This document shows, in pieces, positions 10,938 to 20,769 of a DNA stretch of 64,000 nucleotides. The stretch is from Prorocentrum cordatum (taxonomy: Eukaryota > Sar > Dinophyceae > Prorocentrales > Prorocentraceae). Location: the NCBI GenBank assembly GCA_963575745.1, contig CAUYUJ010018571.1, positions 136,475 through 200,474 of the forward strand, in the 5' to 3' direction. The first letter of the stretch is position 1; each line of letters begins with the position of its first letter. The position numbers were made by a program, and so were the translations under genes. The notes below the pieces were generated by a model. The model did no database searches, was not told the origin of the DNA, and saw only the letters and a list, made by a program, of their open reading frames with translations.

Positions 10938-11036
10938 CGGGAGCGACGGGGGCCCCCCAGCCCCAATGCCCCCCCCTTGGCGCCTGGTGGCCCGCCCGGG
11001 GGAGCGGCGGGGGCCCCAGGCCCCGATGCCCTCGGG
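10938..11036 (+). repeat. Local direct duplication, about 62-bp spacing
   Basis: GGGAGCGACGGGGGCCCC near 10938 recurs as GGGAGCGGCGGGGGCCCC near 11000, each followed by CAGGCCCC/CAGCCCC and ATGCCC. This is a two-copy imperfect tandem duplication. Confidence 0.6.
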
Positions 11037-11217
11037 CGGGCCGTCGTGTCGTCCTTCCCCCCGTCGCCCTCAGACTCCAGGGGTTCGGATCTGGCGGGTG
11101 GTGGGTGGCCTTTCGTCGTCGTCCATCGTGCGCGGGCGCCGTCGGCCGCGGCCGCGGGCGCGCCAGCGCGGTTGGGCTCCGACCCGACGCGCGTTTGCGC
11201 AGCGGTGGTGCCAAGAG

Positions 11218-11335
11218 GGGGAGGAGGAGGAGGAGGAGGAGGAGGAGGAGGAGGAGGAGGAGGAGGAGGAGGAGGAGGAGGAGGAGGAGGAAGAGGAGGA
11301 AGAGGAGGAAGAGGAGGAGCAGAAATAGGAGGAGG
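11218..11335 (+). repeat. (GGA)n microsatellite
   Basis: A nearly pure GAG/GGA tract of about 115 bp. It reads as poly-Glu, poly-Gly or poly-Arg in the plus frames and keeps neighbouring frames open artificially. Confidence 0.95.
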
Positions 11336-12289
11336 AGGAGGGCGAGGAGGAGGGGGGAATGCACGGGATGGACGAGGAAGAGGAGCTCTGGGGAGGATCA
11401 GCGATTAGGGAACCTGATAAGTGGAAAGGACTGCTTCATGCTGACAGGAGCGCCGGAGAAGCAGGGAGAAAGGGGGGGATGAGGGAGGATGATTTGTTCC
11501 GCCCTCCTCCAAAAACTTGACATCGCTCGGGTGTGCGAATTTTACTCGGCGGCGACCATCGATGGGGCATCGAGGATAAACGCACGAAGCCGAAACATGT
11601 CAGGGAATGGGCGTCCGAAAGATGGCGAATGCAGATGAGGATCGCCAGATCGCCCGCGTCGAATTACTCACAATGCATCGGCGTTTTGGGGGGGGAGGAA
11701 AGGTTTTCATCCTTGGGATGGGCCCGGGGACTGGAATGAGTGGGTTGCAGGGGGAGTGAGGTGGCTGGTGGGGCCTTCCACTACTGGGATGCGGTGGCGT
11801 CAACCGCCCCGATGTTGGCAAAACAACCGCAACAACTCGAGAATCTGATCACTGGGTAAGCAAAAAGGGGGTTGGGCGAATGGGGAAGAGAAGGGACCCT
11901 AAGCTTCTACTTCGCCAAGCTTCAACGTCGTGGGAAGTTCCGACCAAAACCAAGACTCCTCTTTCTGTTGTATCTATCGAGCCCGATCGGTCCGCGAGGG
12001 TCCCCCGGGCCCGACACGGGCGATTTTTTCAAGTGTGCGACACCCAGATGTCATGCGGGGTGAGGGTGGGGTGCGAGCGACAATACGACACACTGTTTTT
12101 TACATCTGCGTTTTCCAGAGATCCCTTTCGGGCCAGCAGGGGGCGTCTGGAAGCCCAAGTTCGCCCCCTTTCGAGTTGCCGCAGAGCGCCTTCGATTCAG
12201 GGCGGCGTTGCCTGGTCCAGTTCCCCGATTTTCAGAGCCGTGGCGTCGATTGTCTGGGCGCAAGGGGGAGAGCAGGAGGCCCGCCTCTC
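11336..12289. other. No gene recognised
   Basis: Open frames up to about 270 codons overlap here on both strands (for example 11930-12754 plus), but they are Arg/Ser/Pro-rich, pass into the CT-rich tract and have no motif. Confidence 0.35.
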
Positions 12290-12620
12290 CTTCACCCTCC
12301 TCGTCATCTCCCGTTGTCATTCCTCCCCCCTTCCTTCACTTCACTCTCCTCCTCCCCGCTCCCTCCCTGCTCTCTCCTCTCTTCCTGTCCCCTTTACTTG
12401 TCCTTGCCTATCCTCCCGCCTCTGTTCCTCTCTCTTCTGATCCTCATTCCCCCCTTCCGCCCGCCCTGCTTCCTCATCCCTCCTCTACCTTCCTCATCCC
12501 TCTCTTCTTCACATTGTAGGGCTACGGCCTGCAGGACGTGGCCGTGGCCACCCCTCGATCCTCCGTTTCCGCTTCCTCCCCCTCCCTTCCCCTTCCCTTC
12601 CCCCTCCCTGTTCTGTGTCG
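12290..12620 (+). repeat. CT-rich low-complexity tract
   Basis: Pyrimidine-rich strand with CTCCTC, CCCTTCC and TCTCCT words and few purines. Similar tracts occur at 24890-25145, 25490-25640, 32455-32600 and 34570-34700. Confidence 0.85.
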
Positions 12621-13462
12621 GATTTACTTATTATTGCTCCGCATCGTTTAGCTTCGCCATTCCACCGCTCCCCCTGCCCTCTGCTTGTATCCGGGGGGGC
12701 CTGGTGCCCCATGGCAGCTCTGGTCGGCTCAGGGCTGGGCTCCCCTCGGGGTGAGAGCTTTCAGCAGAATGCCGAGTCCGACCGACCGACCACCTCTCTT
12801 CCCCCCCGCCGAGCCCCAGGTGACCCTGGTCAGCCAGCCGCGCACCGAGGCCGGGCGCGCTCCTCCTTTCGCCCCACGCCTCCTCCTCAGACTCTAGCAG
12901 TTTCCCCCCACACGTCGTCTTTCTCTCGTTGGAGGGGAACAGCCAGACGTGCCCTCAGGGCGACGTGGGGACACCGCGCAACTCACGAAGAGCCACGTCG
13001 ACCTTTCAAGGTGTGGCCCCACCAGGCCAGCGCCCGAGCACTGGCGCAGCAGAAGGCGCCTTGCAAAACGTACTGCAGTCGGCCCGGAATTCTAAGCCGA
13101 CCCTGCCAAATCAAGGGTGCCCTCGCGTCCTGTTTCTCGCGACCCACGCCTCTTACATTCCTGTGGCAATGCGGCCCTCGGCAGGGTCTTATGTCCTCTC
13201 GCATGTCCTCTCCAATCAGGCCCGACCGTACACCTGCTCGCAGTAAGGAACCGTTCCAATCTACTGTGCACCCTACACTGTTATGGAGCCCCGTTCTCGG
13301 TACCACGGGCGTCCCGTGCGAAGCTGCAGGGGCACCGGTGCAGCCCGTGCCAAGGGCAGCGCTGGCCCGCAGGAGCGCGCAGGAACATGTTGAAGGCTGG
13401 TGGTATTGTGAAGGCCCTGCGGCTGCTGCCGTCGACCCTCTATGCGAGGAGGACCGGTGCCA
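12621..13462 (+). other. Unassigned long open frame region
   Basis: A plus frame stays open from 12615 to 14015 and a minus frame from 12983 to 13843. The plus frame has mixed composition near 12950-13400 (WQCGPRQGLMSSRMSSPIRP; VEGWWYCEGPAAAAVDPLCE), but then passes straight through a dispersed repeat and a CTTGGGG array, so it is not one gene. I recognise no domain. Confidence 0.25.
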
Positions 13463-13612
13463 GGAGGGGAAAACACACAGACGCAATGAATCGTCGATTC
13501 CCCAGAACGTATGGGAAAATATAGGAAGGGGGGGAAGACAAAAACCCATTATATATATATATATATGTGAAAATATGGGGAACCCTGTTATTTGTGTACA
13601 TTTATTTGTGTG
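13463..13612 (+). repeat. Dispersed repeat A, copy 1 (second copy at the window end)
   Basis: AACACACAGACG, then GATTCCCCAGAA, TATGGGAAAATA, GGGGGGAAGACAAAAAC, a (TA)n tract, and TTATTTGTGTACATTTATTTG. The same words in the same order occur at 63865-64000 (ACACACAGACAC, TCGTCGATTCCCCAGAA, TATGGGAACCTATGGGAAG, GGGGGAAGACAAAAAC, TGTGTGTATTTATGTG). Copy 1 contains the (TA)n microsatellite at about 13550-13567; copy 2 lacks it as far as seen. Confidence 0.75.
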
Positions 13613-13635
13613 TTCCAGGGCCCCTTCAAGGGGGA

Positions 13636-13992
13636 CGGAACATTTGGTCGAGGAGGGGGTTGCCTTTCGGGTCTTCGGAGCCCCTTTGGGGATTCTTGGG
13701 AGCCTTCCGAGGGCCTTTTGGGTTTTCCTGTGGGCCTCTTGGGGGCCTCCACTGGCGCTGCCTCTTGGGGCGCTCTTGGGGCTTCCTGGGGGGCTCCGGG
13801 GCCGAAGGTTCCCACGCTCCTTTCGAGTCCCCTGTCTGGGCACGCTCTGGGAGCCGTCTTGGGGGCCTCTTGGGCCGTCGTGGAGGCCTCTTGGGCCCCC
13901 CTGGGTCGTTTTGGGGTCCCCTTGGAGACTTCTTGGGCTATCTTGGGGCGATCTTGGAGGCCTCTTGGGCCGTCTTCGGGGCTCGCACCCTG
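13636..13992 (+). repeat. CTTGGGG-type array (plus orientation)
   Basis: Irregular repetition of CTCTTGGGCCGTC, CTTGGGGGCCTC, CTTGGGGCGCTC and TTTTGGGGTCCC at about 10-13-bp steps. The same vocabulary occurs in arrays at about 19535-19640, 37785-38155, 50620-51245, 52680-53030 and 60040-60570, so this is a window-wide family. Confidence 0.8.
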
Positions 13993-14609
13993 TTGTTTAT
14001 GACGGAAGGTCTTGAGAGTCGAATTGGCTTTTCGGCCCCCAATTCACAACATCAACGTCTCCCGCCTGATATTTCCTAACAGTTCATTCCAAAATCGCGG
14101 TCGTGCGCGGGATTTCTTTACAATTTATGATGGAATCGCGATTTCGCGTGGGACATCCTCACAATTTAGTTATTCAAACGCCTCTCTCTCGACGTTCAGG
14201 AATCAATCTCTCGCTTTGGATTTTTTTGCGGTTCACTTGGGAGTCGCGCTATCGCTCGAGACTTCCTCGCGATTCAGGCAGGACTCACGCTTCAGCAACC
14301 TGCCAGCTCGACCTGGCCGCTTGGTCCCGCGTTCCGACCCGCCCGCTAATTAGGGTCTACCCGGCCGATCAGCCCGTCTGGCATTGCCACGCGTTTTCTG
14401 TGTCGAGCCCCCCGCCTGCTAATCCGTGCTCCGTCCTTCTCCCGCCCCCTTCCATCCGTTTTTTTTTCCTTGCACTACTTACACGCTGCCGATAAGGAAG
14501 AACTACCCCCAGGGCGATGCGATCGAAGACGAAGAGGGGGTATCGAGGGTTTGTGATGAGTATGTGTTGAATGGCACGCGAGCAGACAAGGGCGAATAGT
14601 CTTAAATTG
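13993..14609. other. No gene seen
   Basis: It contains a few loosely repeated phrases (GGGATTTCTTTACAATTTA; GGGACATCCTCACAATTTA) that suggest a very decayed repeat near 14110-14290. No coding signal was recognised. Confidence 0.35.
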
Positions 14610-14659
14610 ATTGTTGCTGTAGTCGTCGTTGTTGTTGCTGTTGCTGTTGCTGTTATCGT

Positions 14660-14694
<35 letters not shown>

Positions 14695-14740
14695 GTGGTG
14701 TTGGTGTTTTTGGTTGTAGTAGTCGTTGTTGTTGATGTTG
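14610..14740 (+). repeat. (GTT/GCT)n microsatellite
   Basis: Imperfect GTTGTTGCTGTTGCTG tract of about 130 bp, ending just before the 63-bp tandem array. Confidence 0.9.
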
Positions 14741-14792
14741 ATTGGCACGTGACCTTGTTGCCCGCCCCCCCCCCAGCAACCAGCAACCGAAG

Positions 14793-15590
14793 GTTCACTT
14801 CAGCACACCCCTCTCGAGGATCGTGGCCTTCGCCTCACAGGGAGCTCCACCGAACGTTCATTTCGGCACGCCCCTCTCGAGGATCGTGGCCCTGGCCCCA
14901 CAGGGAGCTCCACTTAAGCTTCATGTCGGCACGCCCCTCTCGAGGATGGTGGCCGTGGCCCGACAGGGAGCTCCACCGAAGGTTCATTTCGGCACATCCC
15001 TCTCAAGGATCGTGGCCCTGGCCCGACAGGGAGCTCCACAAAAGGTTCATGTCAGCACACCCCTCTCGAGGATCGTGGCCTTGGCCCCACACGGAGCTCC
15101 ACCGAAGGTTCATTTCGGCACACCCCTCTCGAGGATCGTGGCTCTGGCCTCACAGAGGGGTCCTCCGAAGTTTCATGTCGGTACACACCTCCTGAGGATC
15201 GGGGCCCTGGTCGCACAGGGAGCTCCACACCTCTCGAGGATCTTGGCCTTGAGCCCACAGGGAGCTCCACCAAAGTTTCATTTCAGCACGCCTCTCTCGA
15301 GGATCGTGGCGTTGACTTCACAGGGAGCTCCACCGAATGTTCATTTCGGCACACCCCTCTCAAGGATCGTGGCCCTGGCCCGACAGGGAGCTCCACCGAA
15401 GCTTCATTTCGGCACACCTCTCTCGAGGATCGTGGCCCTGGCCCTACAGAGAGCTCCACCCAAGCTTAATTTCGGCGCACCCCTCTCGAGGGCCTTTGCC
15501 CTGACCCACAAGGAGCTCCACCGAAGCTTCATTTCGGCACAACCCTCTCGATGATCGTGGCCCTGGCGCCACTTGGAGCTCCACACACCC
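14793..15590 (+). repeat. 63-bp tandem repeat encoding a 21-residue repeat
   Basis: The unit begins GTTCATTTCGGCACACCCC, continues TCTCGAGGATCGTGGCCCTG and ends CAGGGAGCTCCACCGAA; counted directly it is 63 bp. About a dozen copies follow one another, with one shortened copy near 15222-15260. Because 63 is a multiple of three, one plus frame (14742-15554) stays open and reads VHFGTPLSRIVALAPQGAPPK-like repeats. Substitutions change residues freely, so selection on the protein is not obvious. A downstream ATG-less end and lack of flanking domains argue against a real gene. Confidence 0.85.
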
Positions 15591-15595
15591 GTCGA

Positions 15596-16055
15596 GGATC
15601 GCATGGGGCTCCTATCCATTCCTCATTAGATCCCTATAGGATTCTATAGGACCGCATGGGATTCCTGTATAATCCCTATACGATTCCGCTAGGACCCTAC
15701 AGGATCGCATGGGATTCCGAAACAATCACTATACGATTTCTATAGGATCCTATACGATTCCTGTAGGACCCTATCGGATCGCATGGGATTCCTATACGTT
15801 CCCTATAGGATTCGTATAGGATCCTATATGATCGCATGGGATTCCTATATTATCCCTATACGATTCCTGTAGGAGCCGGTACGGTCGCATGGGATTCATA
15901 TACAAAACCATACGGTCTCGATAGCATCCTATAGGATCGCATGGGGTTCCTATACAATCCCTATACGATCCCTACAGGACCCTACAGGATCGCATGGGAT
16001 TTCCAGACAAGCACCATACGATTCGTATAGGATGGCACCGGATCGCAATGGAGGA
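15596..16055 (+). repeat. 53-bp AT-richer tandem repeat
   Basis: The unit starts ATCGCATGGGATTCCTATAC and continues with CCCTATACGATTC and CTATAGGATCCTATAGG. One copy counted near 15778-15830 is 53 bp. Eight to nine degenerate copies are visible, abutting the 63-bp array. The words CTATAGGATCCTATAG and TATAGGATCCTATA are near-palindromic. Confidence 0.8.
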
Positions 16056-16079
16056 ACGAAGCAGGGGAGCCCGTCTGTT

Positions 16080-16700
16080 TTCGGATTTGTTTCTTATTAT
16101 TATACTTACTCGTATTCGCATTCTTCTTCTTATTAGCAGTATTCGTCTTATTCTTATGTGTTTTTATTTAGTAATCTTGGTTTTATTGTACTTCTCTTTT
16201 TGAACAAGCTGTCGTAATTAGTTTGTGCGGGTGCTGTGCTAAGATAATGCGCCGTGCGCGGCGGGGGTGATATCCTCCGATGCACTACCCCACGCGACGG
16301 CCGGGAAAAACAATCTTTCAACAGGGGTAATTCAAGTCGTATAGGACAAGGATGATGCAGATAATGAGTACACGCTCTTCTTATGCAGCTTACTATCATT
16401 CGTATTGTTATGCTTATTCGTGGTATGATTATTTTTAGTATTGCTCTTATTGTTTCTCTTCGTATTCTTATCATTCGTATTCTTACTAGTTTCCAAATTA
16501 TTATTTCAATTCGCATTCGTATTATATTTTGTCTTGCTCTTATTCGTATTTTTACTACTCGTAGTTATCTCTCATTCTTATTATTATTCCAAGTCCAATT
16601 GGGATGCCACCCAAGCGGGAGCGCGGAAATTATTTGTCTTCGTTCCATTTGCGCGGTACTATTCATATCGTTCGGCAAAAAACGCCCCCCATAATTATTC
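16080..16700 (+). repeat. AT-rich TTATT/CGTATT degenerate repeat
   Basis: Words such as TTCTTATTATTA, TCGTATTCGCATTCTT and TTATTCGTATT recur over two blocks (16080-16200 and 16380-16600), separated by about 180 bp of ordinary sequence. This is the most AT-rich part of the window. Confidence 0.7.
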
Positions 16701-17499
16701 AAATACGGTGCGGTGCTAATGTTAACCTGGGGGGGGGGTCCTTAATGGCTTGATGAGGTTACACATGTTGAAGTTTCTAGTGTTTGAACCCAAGGAAATT
16801 TCCAGCGAGAGCCCCACTTTGAAAAGGTATTGCCGTCCATCCTTCTAAGTGCTGCATGCTCTTAGGACGAGTGTGCGTGGCGCCAGTGCGACAGCACCAG
16901 TTTCAAAAGGAGCCGCCCTTCATCCTTCGGGCGCGCAGGCATAATCGCTGCCCCACCTTTCCGCCGCTTTCCGCGTCGGCCACCGCTCCCTAGATGAGGG
17001 CGCCCGTGTGCCTGGCCGGGCCCGTCCAAGCGGCTGGCAGCGTTGCCGCGCGGCTCACATCTATGGACGAGCGTCGAGGATTGATGTCGGGGGCAACGTC
17101 AGGGGGTTTGTCCGCAGAAGGCATCTAAACACCAACACCGCGTCTGGTCAGGGCAATCCGGGGCCTTGGTATGGTGCATACGTACGCCCGCCCATCCGAC
17201 GCCAGGAGGGTCTGCACACCGTTCTGGTCTATACCGTCCTGAGCGTCGTCGCGGGCTCCTTTAATCGATCGCCGATTCCGAGGTCCAGGACTGGTGCAGG
17301 CGCATGTGGCAGCGTGAGTATCGTAATACTCTTCGGGAGCCTGTGGTAGAACCTCCACTTCGATCACGAGTCGATGTTTAGGCCAATGGCGTATCGGGGC
17401 TCTACCAGGACATCGACCATAGCGAGCCCGCGAGCTCTGCGATAAATTACAAGCGCTGACACGTAGGGTGCTGCGGAGAGGACTCCATTGAGCATTATG
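16701..17499. other. No gene recognised
   Basis: Contains a 113-codon plus open frame (17008-17349) and minus shadows without recognised motifs. It lies directly upstream of a reverse-transcriptase-tail-like segment and may be more of the same relic. Confidence 0.3.
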
Positions 17500-17828
17500 T
17501 TCGGTGTGGATGCGTCCGCCAGTTGGCTTCCAGTATGCTGGCCCTCCCGGCCGCCACCAACCCGGTAGAGGAGTTGTTACTTTTCAGCGGGTCCAGCGGG
17601 GTCGCCGATGAGGTGTTATGAGGCCGAGCGGTGTGGACAGCGGCGGTGCACAAGCTACACTGCACGGTTCGGCACAGCTCGTGCGAGGCTCCCCCGACGG
17701 CGGCCACGCTGGCGCAGGTGACCCGAGAACTCGTCCGCCACCATGCGCGGGCCGCGCGGGCAGTAGCTGCCGCCCACTCCCTCTCTTCTCCTCTCTTTTT
17801 GCTGTCTGCTGTAGTGCTGTTAGGGTAA
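17500..17828 (+). pseudogene. Possible LINE polyprotein tail fragment
   Basis: One plus frame reads VRQLASSMLALPAATNPVEE and LLLFSGSSGVADEVL to a TGA near 17616. A neighbouring frame from 17631 reads VWTAAVHKLHCTVRHSSCEA and then TLAQVTRELVRHHARAARAV. The W..A....H..R....H.RAA texture resembles the region after the reverse transcriptase palm of LINEs, but no catalytic motif is present. Weak call by texture only. Confidence 0.25.
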
Positions 17829-18690
17829 CCTTGGATATTGCAGTCGATGTGAGTTCCGCGTCAGGCGCGGCTTCCGGTAACATTGGTGGCCTTCGCTAGA
17901 ACAGTGTAGCATTATAAGTTTCCCTGGTATTTCCCGGAGTTTTCTATTCAGCCTGCCTGTGCCTCTTCCCCGTAGCCCTCCTCCCCCCTCCCCCCCTTAT
18001 CCGCTCCTGCCATGGTGACTGTATTGCTTGGCCGTCGAGGCCGTCCAATACGGGTCTGTCGTACCATGATTTGGCAGGCCAGGGGCTGATGCGTTTTAGT
18101 GTTAATTCGTTTCTTTCACCGTCTAGATGTTCCTCTTTCCTCCTCCTCCTCCTCCACCTCGGCCGCTCGCCCGGGCAAGCGTTGGCAAAGGTAACTCCTT
18201 TGTTTGCGCCTGCTTGTCCAGGGTCCAGGGTCCAGGGGGCGCGACTTATGCGCCCCAGCCGGCGCATACAGCAAGCAGCAACGGAATCGTGCCGAGGCCC
18301 GCGCCTGTCTCTGCCCCGCTCCATGGCCGGATGCTCGGCCACGTGCGCAGGACAACCTTGCGACGCCTGGCAAGGCGAGTGGTCTGTACCATCGCGGCAC
18401 GCTCCCATCCCCTGCCCCTCGCAGAGAATACCGTCCTGAGGCTTCGGATGAACCGGGCAGACGCGGCGGTGGTGCACAGATGTCGTCTGCGTACACTCAG
18501 CTCAGGGGTGGGATGCATCGAGCGAGGAGGGCCACCGCCCCCTGGGGCCCGACCCTCCCCGCGGCCATGCCGCCCCAGGGGATTGCCGCCGCCGGCGCCG
18601 CGGCGCAGAGGGACAAGGAGGAGGAGGCCGCTGGCCGTTCGGGCCGCGGGGAGCGTCGGCAACACGTAAGATGCGGGACTCGTAGAGAGG
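17829..18690. other. No gene recognised; GC-rich with a CT-rich patch
   Basis: Short CT-rich patch near 18125-18165 (TCCTCCTCCTCCTCC). Overlapping open frames on both strands are Arg/Ala/Pro-rich. Confidence 0.35.
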
Positions 18691-18795
18691 GGGGGTATCC
18701 CAAGGTGGGGTTGAGGAACTCGGCGGTGGTTATCCCACGGTGGGGGTTATCCCAAGGCGGGGCTCGTAGCAGGGGGAGGAGTATCCCAAGGTGCT
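18691..18795 (+). repeat. Short tandem phrase repeat (TATCCCAAGGTGGGG)
   Basis: Four imperfect copies: TATCCCAAGGTGGGG, TATCCCACGGTGGGGG, TATCCCAAGGCGGGG and TATCCCAAGGTG, at about 20-45-bp steps. Confidence 0.7.
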
Positions 18796-19039
18796 GGACG
18801 CGCACGTTTCCGTTTGGACCATCTTCCTCCAAACCCCAGACCCGCCGATAAGAGTGATCTTTCGCCAGAGTCACTTTTGGTGTGGGCACACTGGGGTTCC
18901 CATATGGCTGGCTGCGATGCGAAAGCAGCGGCTTCCGCGCTCGGGTTTGTCCCCGCCCCCCCCCCGCGTCCACTGGAAGCCGCTCTTGCCTAGGATCACT
19001 CCTTGCGTGTAGCCGAAACGCGGGATCGGGATAGGCTCA

Positions 19040-19190
19040 CGGGGGACCGCATCGACCCCCAATCGCCCATTCATCGTCGACGGGGGCCCGTTGGCCCGCT
19101 CCGCCCAGGAACGTGCGGTTTGATTGTCGGGGGCTCTCGCCGGTCTATCGCCGATTCGAACTCGATGTCTCTCCCACTGAGCTGGTCCTT
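19040..19190 (-). mobile_element. tRNA-like SINE candidate, copy 1
   Basis: Read on the minus strand, 19186-19170 is CCAGCTCAGTGGGAGAG, which matches the D-arm/A-box core of many tRNAs, and 19163-19151 is GAGTTCGAATCGG, which matches the T-arm/B-box core (GGTTCGANTCC). The two boxes are only about six bases apart, so the anticodon arm of a tRNA is missing and this is not a tRNA gene. The body continues with GGCGATAGACCGGCGAGAGC and CCCCGACAATC. A diverged second copy lies at 48600-48770 in the same orientation, sharing CCAGCTCAG, ATCGGC..GATAG, CCCCCGA and CCCATTCATCG (as plus-strand text). SINEs derived from tRNA carry such an internal RNA polymerase III promoter. Confidence 0.45.
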
Positions 19191-19404
19191 TATTGTTTCC
19201 TCTCAAGGGGGGAGCTCCAGCGCCGATACGGCGGCTGTCGGCAGTCTGATTTCTGAATCCAGTGAGCGCGGTTTAAATCCTCGCGTGACCTTCGAAAGCG
19301 GTAATTGTTACTACGCACCTCCAAGACGGGGTTCGCGCTTTTCGTGCTCCCAGACGCTCGACCAAGAGAAACGGGATGAACACATTTTCTATGGTCAGCG
19401 TGGG

Positions 19405-19520
19405 TTGTTGTTGGTTGGCGTTGGACCTCTGGGCGGCGCCTGCGGCGCCGCCCCTGGCGCGGTTCGCGCGCCAGGTGACCGGAGTCCAAGCCAGCGCCAA
19501 CCCAAGATTTGCCGGCCTCC
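19405..19520. repeat. GC foldback element, copy 1
   Basis: The core at about 19431-19473 is GGGCGGCGCCTGCGGCGC followed by CGCCCCTGGCGCGGTTCG and CGCGCC, two consecutive small hairpins. Outer arms GGTTGGCGTTGGAC (near 19415) and GTCCAA....CGCCAACC (near 19485-19503) pair with a five-base bulge. The same core with different arms occurs at 27036-27152. Confidence 0.7.
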
Positions 19521-19534
19521 ATTAGGTCCCCACG

Positions 19535-19640
19535 ACGCCTCCCATATGCCCCAAGAGACCCCCCAGAGGCCCCCACAGACTTTCAAATGGCTTCCAAGAG
19601 GTTCCCAGAAGCTGTCCAAGAGGCCCCAAGGAACCGCGCT
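19535..19640 (-). repeat. CTTGGGG-type array (minus orientation)
   Basis: Plus strand reads GCCCCAAGAGACCCCCCAG, CTTCCAAGAGGTTCC and GTCCAAGAGGCCCCAAGG, the complement of the CTTGGGGCCTCTTGG vocabulary. Confidence 0.7.
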
Positions 19641-20106
19641 CAGAACCCAGAGTCTCCTCGATCCTCGCTCAATTCCCCCCTCTCCTCCTCTCCCCCGTCC
19701 CTCCCCTCTCCCGTTGTCCCTCCCGCTGCTCTTCCGGACCACGAATCGGAAGGGGCCCGCCCAGGACGATTCAGACCGCGAAGGGGGGGAGAAGGCAAGG
19801 GCACGCCCAGGACTGGTTCGCCTGCGTTGTCTCCGAGCGCCATGGACCAAGGTACAACCGAAGCGCGCGCGAAGCGCGTGCGATTAGGATTCTAGTATCA
19901 TCGCTGTAGTCTGCAACTCATATATGCATGGTTTGTTGGTCGCGCATCGGAATCTTAGTCAGAGGCGCCGGCAGAGCATGGAGACCAGTGGGTCACGACG
20001 TTGGTGCACTGTGCGCAAAGGGTGTGGCCAGCATACCTCTTTTCCGACGCATTGCACAGATATCCGCCCTTGTCCCGTTTTATTATCGAAGACGTAGCAC
20101 AACACT

Positions 20107-20715
20107 CTAACGCTCAACATCACGGGCTCTATTGATGGTCGCGGGGTGTAACCTAAATGCCGCAGACATGTTGCTTTGTTTGCCAGGCTCCCTCGAGGAG
20201 GTTGCAAGGAACAACGGACAGAGAGCGGAGGTTCGCGCCTCAGCACTACGCCAGGCCACTCCTCCTGCCGCCCTCTCGCAGGCGCCCCAGCGTCTGCAGA
20301 TCCGTAGCCATTTGGGCTCAGAGTTTTGATTTCCCTCGCGAAGCAAGTGGATACGGCTAGTCCGCGGCCAGATCAGTTCTTTCGCATGCAGTCCGCCCTG
20401 CACGCTTCCGCGTGTTCTCCTGCCACCATGGGGGCTTGCAGGGGCCCAGTGTTCGCAGTCTCCCGCTGTCATCAAGAGCTCCTGGTCCTGCTGGAGGCCA
20501 TGGTACCAGGTCTCTCGTCCTTTGGCAGTGGCAATGGCGGCTGGACGTATGATCCGTGGTTCAAGTTCGGCCGTCATGGTGTTCGGGCTGGTCGTGTCTC
20601 TCGTCGGGATGGACAGCCTTAGACAGTCTGCTCCTGTGGTCGCTGGACGTGGAATGACCTCTTGGCTGTGTGCCGGATGCCAGGAGCCAGTCAGTCGCTG
20701 GGCCCTGACACCCAC
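20107..20715 (-). CDS. Hypothetical 202-codon open frame
   Basis: Minus-strand frame of fairly even composition (RPAAIATAKGRETWYHGLQQ; LLREGNQNSEPKWLRICRRW) outside any repeat. No domain is recognised. A competing plus-strand frame (20132-20329) overlaps it, the ORF start is not assured to be ATG, and there is no supporting signal. Chance or retroelement debris is as likely as a gene. Confidence 0.2.
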   Translation of the reverse strand: MGVRAQRLTGSWHPAHSQEVIPRPATTGADCLRLSIPTRDTTSPNTMTAELEPRIIRPAAIATAKGRETWYHGLQQDQELLMTAGDCEHWAPASPHGGRRTRGSVQGGLHAKELIWPRTSRIHLLREGNQNSEPKWLRICRRWGACERAAGGVAWRSAEARTSALCPLFLATSSREPGKQSNMSAAFRLHPATINRARDVER

Positions 20716-20769
20716 GACCAGGCCGGGCCCAAGGCACTAACATGGTCGTCGGCTGCATTTGCTGACGGC

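Noticed and set aside
12615-14015. 466-codon plus frame
   Set aside because: It passes through dispersed repeat A, a (TA)n tract and a CTTGGGG array, so it cannot be a single gene.
14629-15195. Leu-rich frame resembling a signal peptide followed by repeats
   Set aside because: The Leu run is the translated GTT/GCT microsatellite, and the rest is an alternative frame of the 63-bp tandem array.
19195-19295. Possible tRNA near GCGCGGTTTAAATCCTCGCG on the plus strand
   Set aside because: The T-arm-like hairpin has a mismatch and no matching 5' acceptor or D-arm was found upstream.
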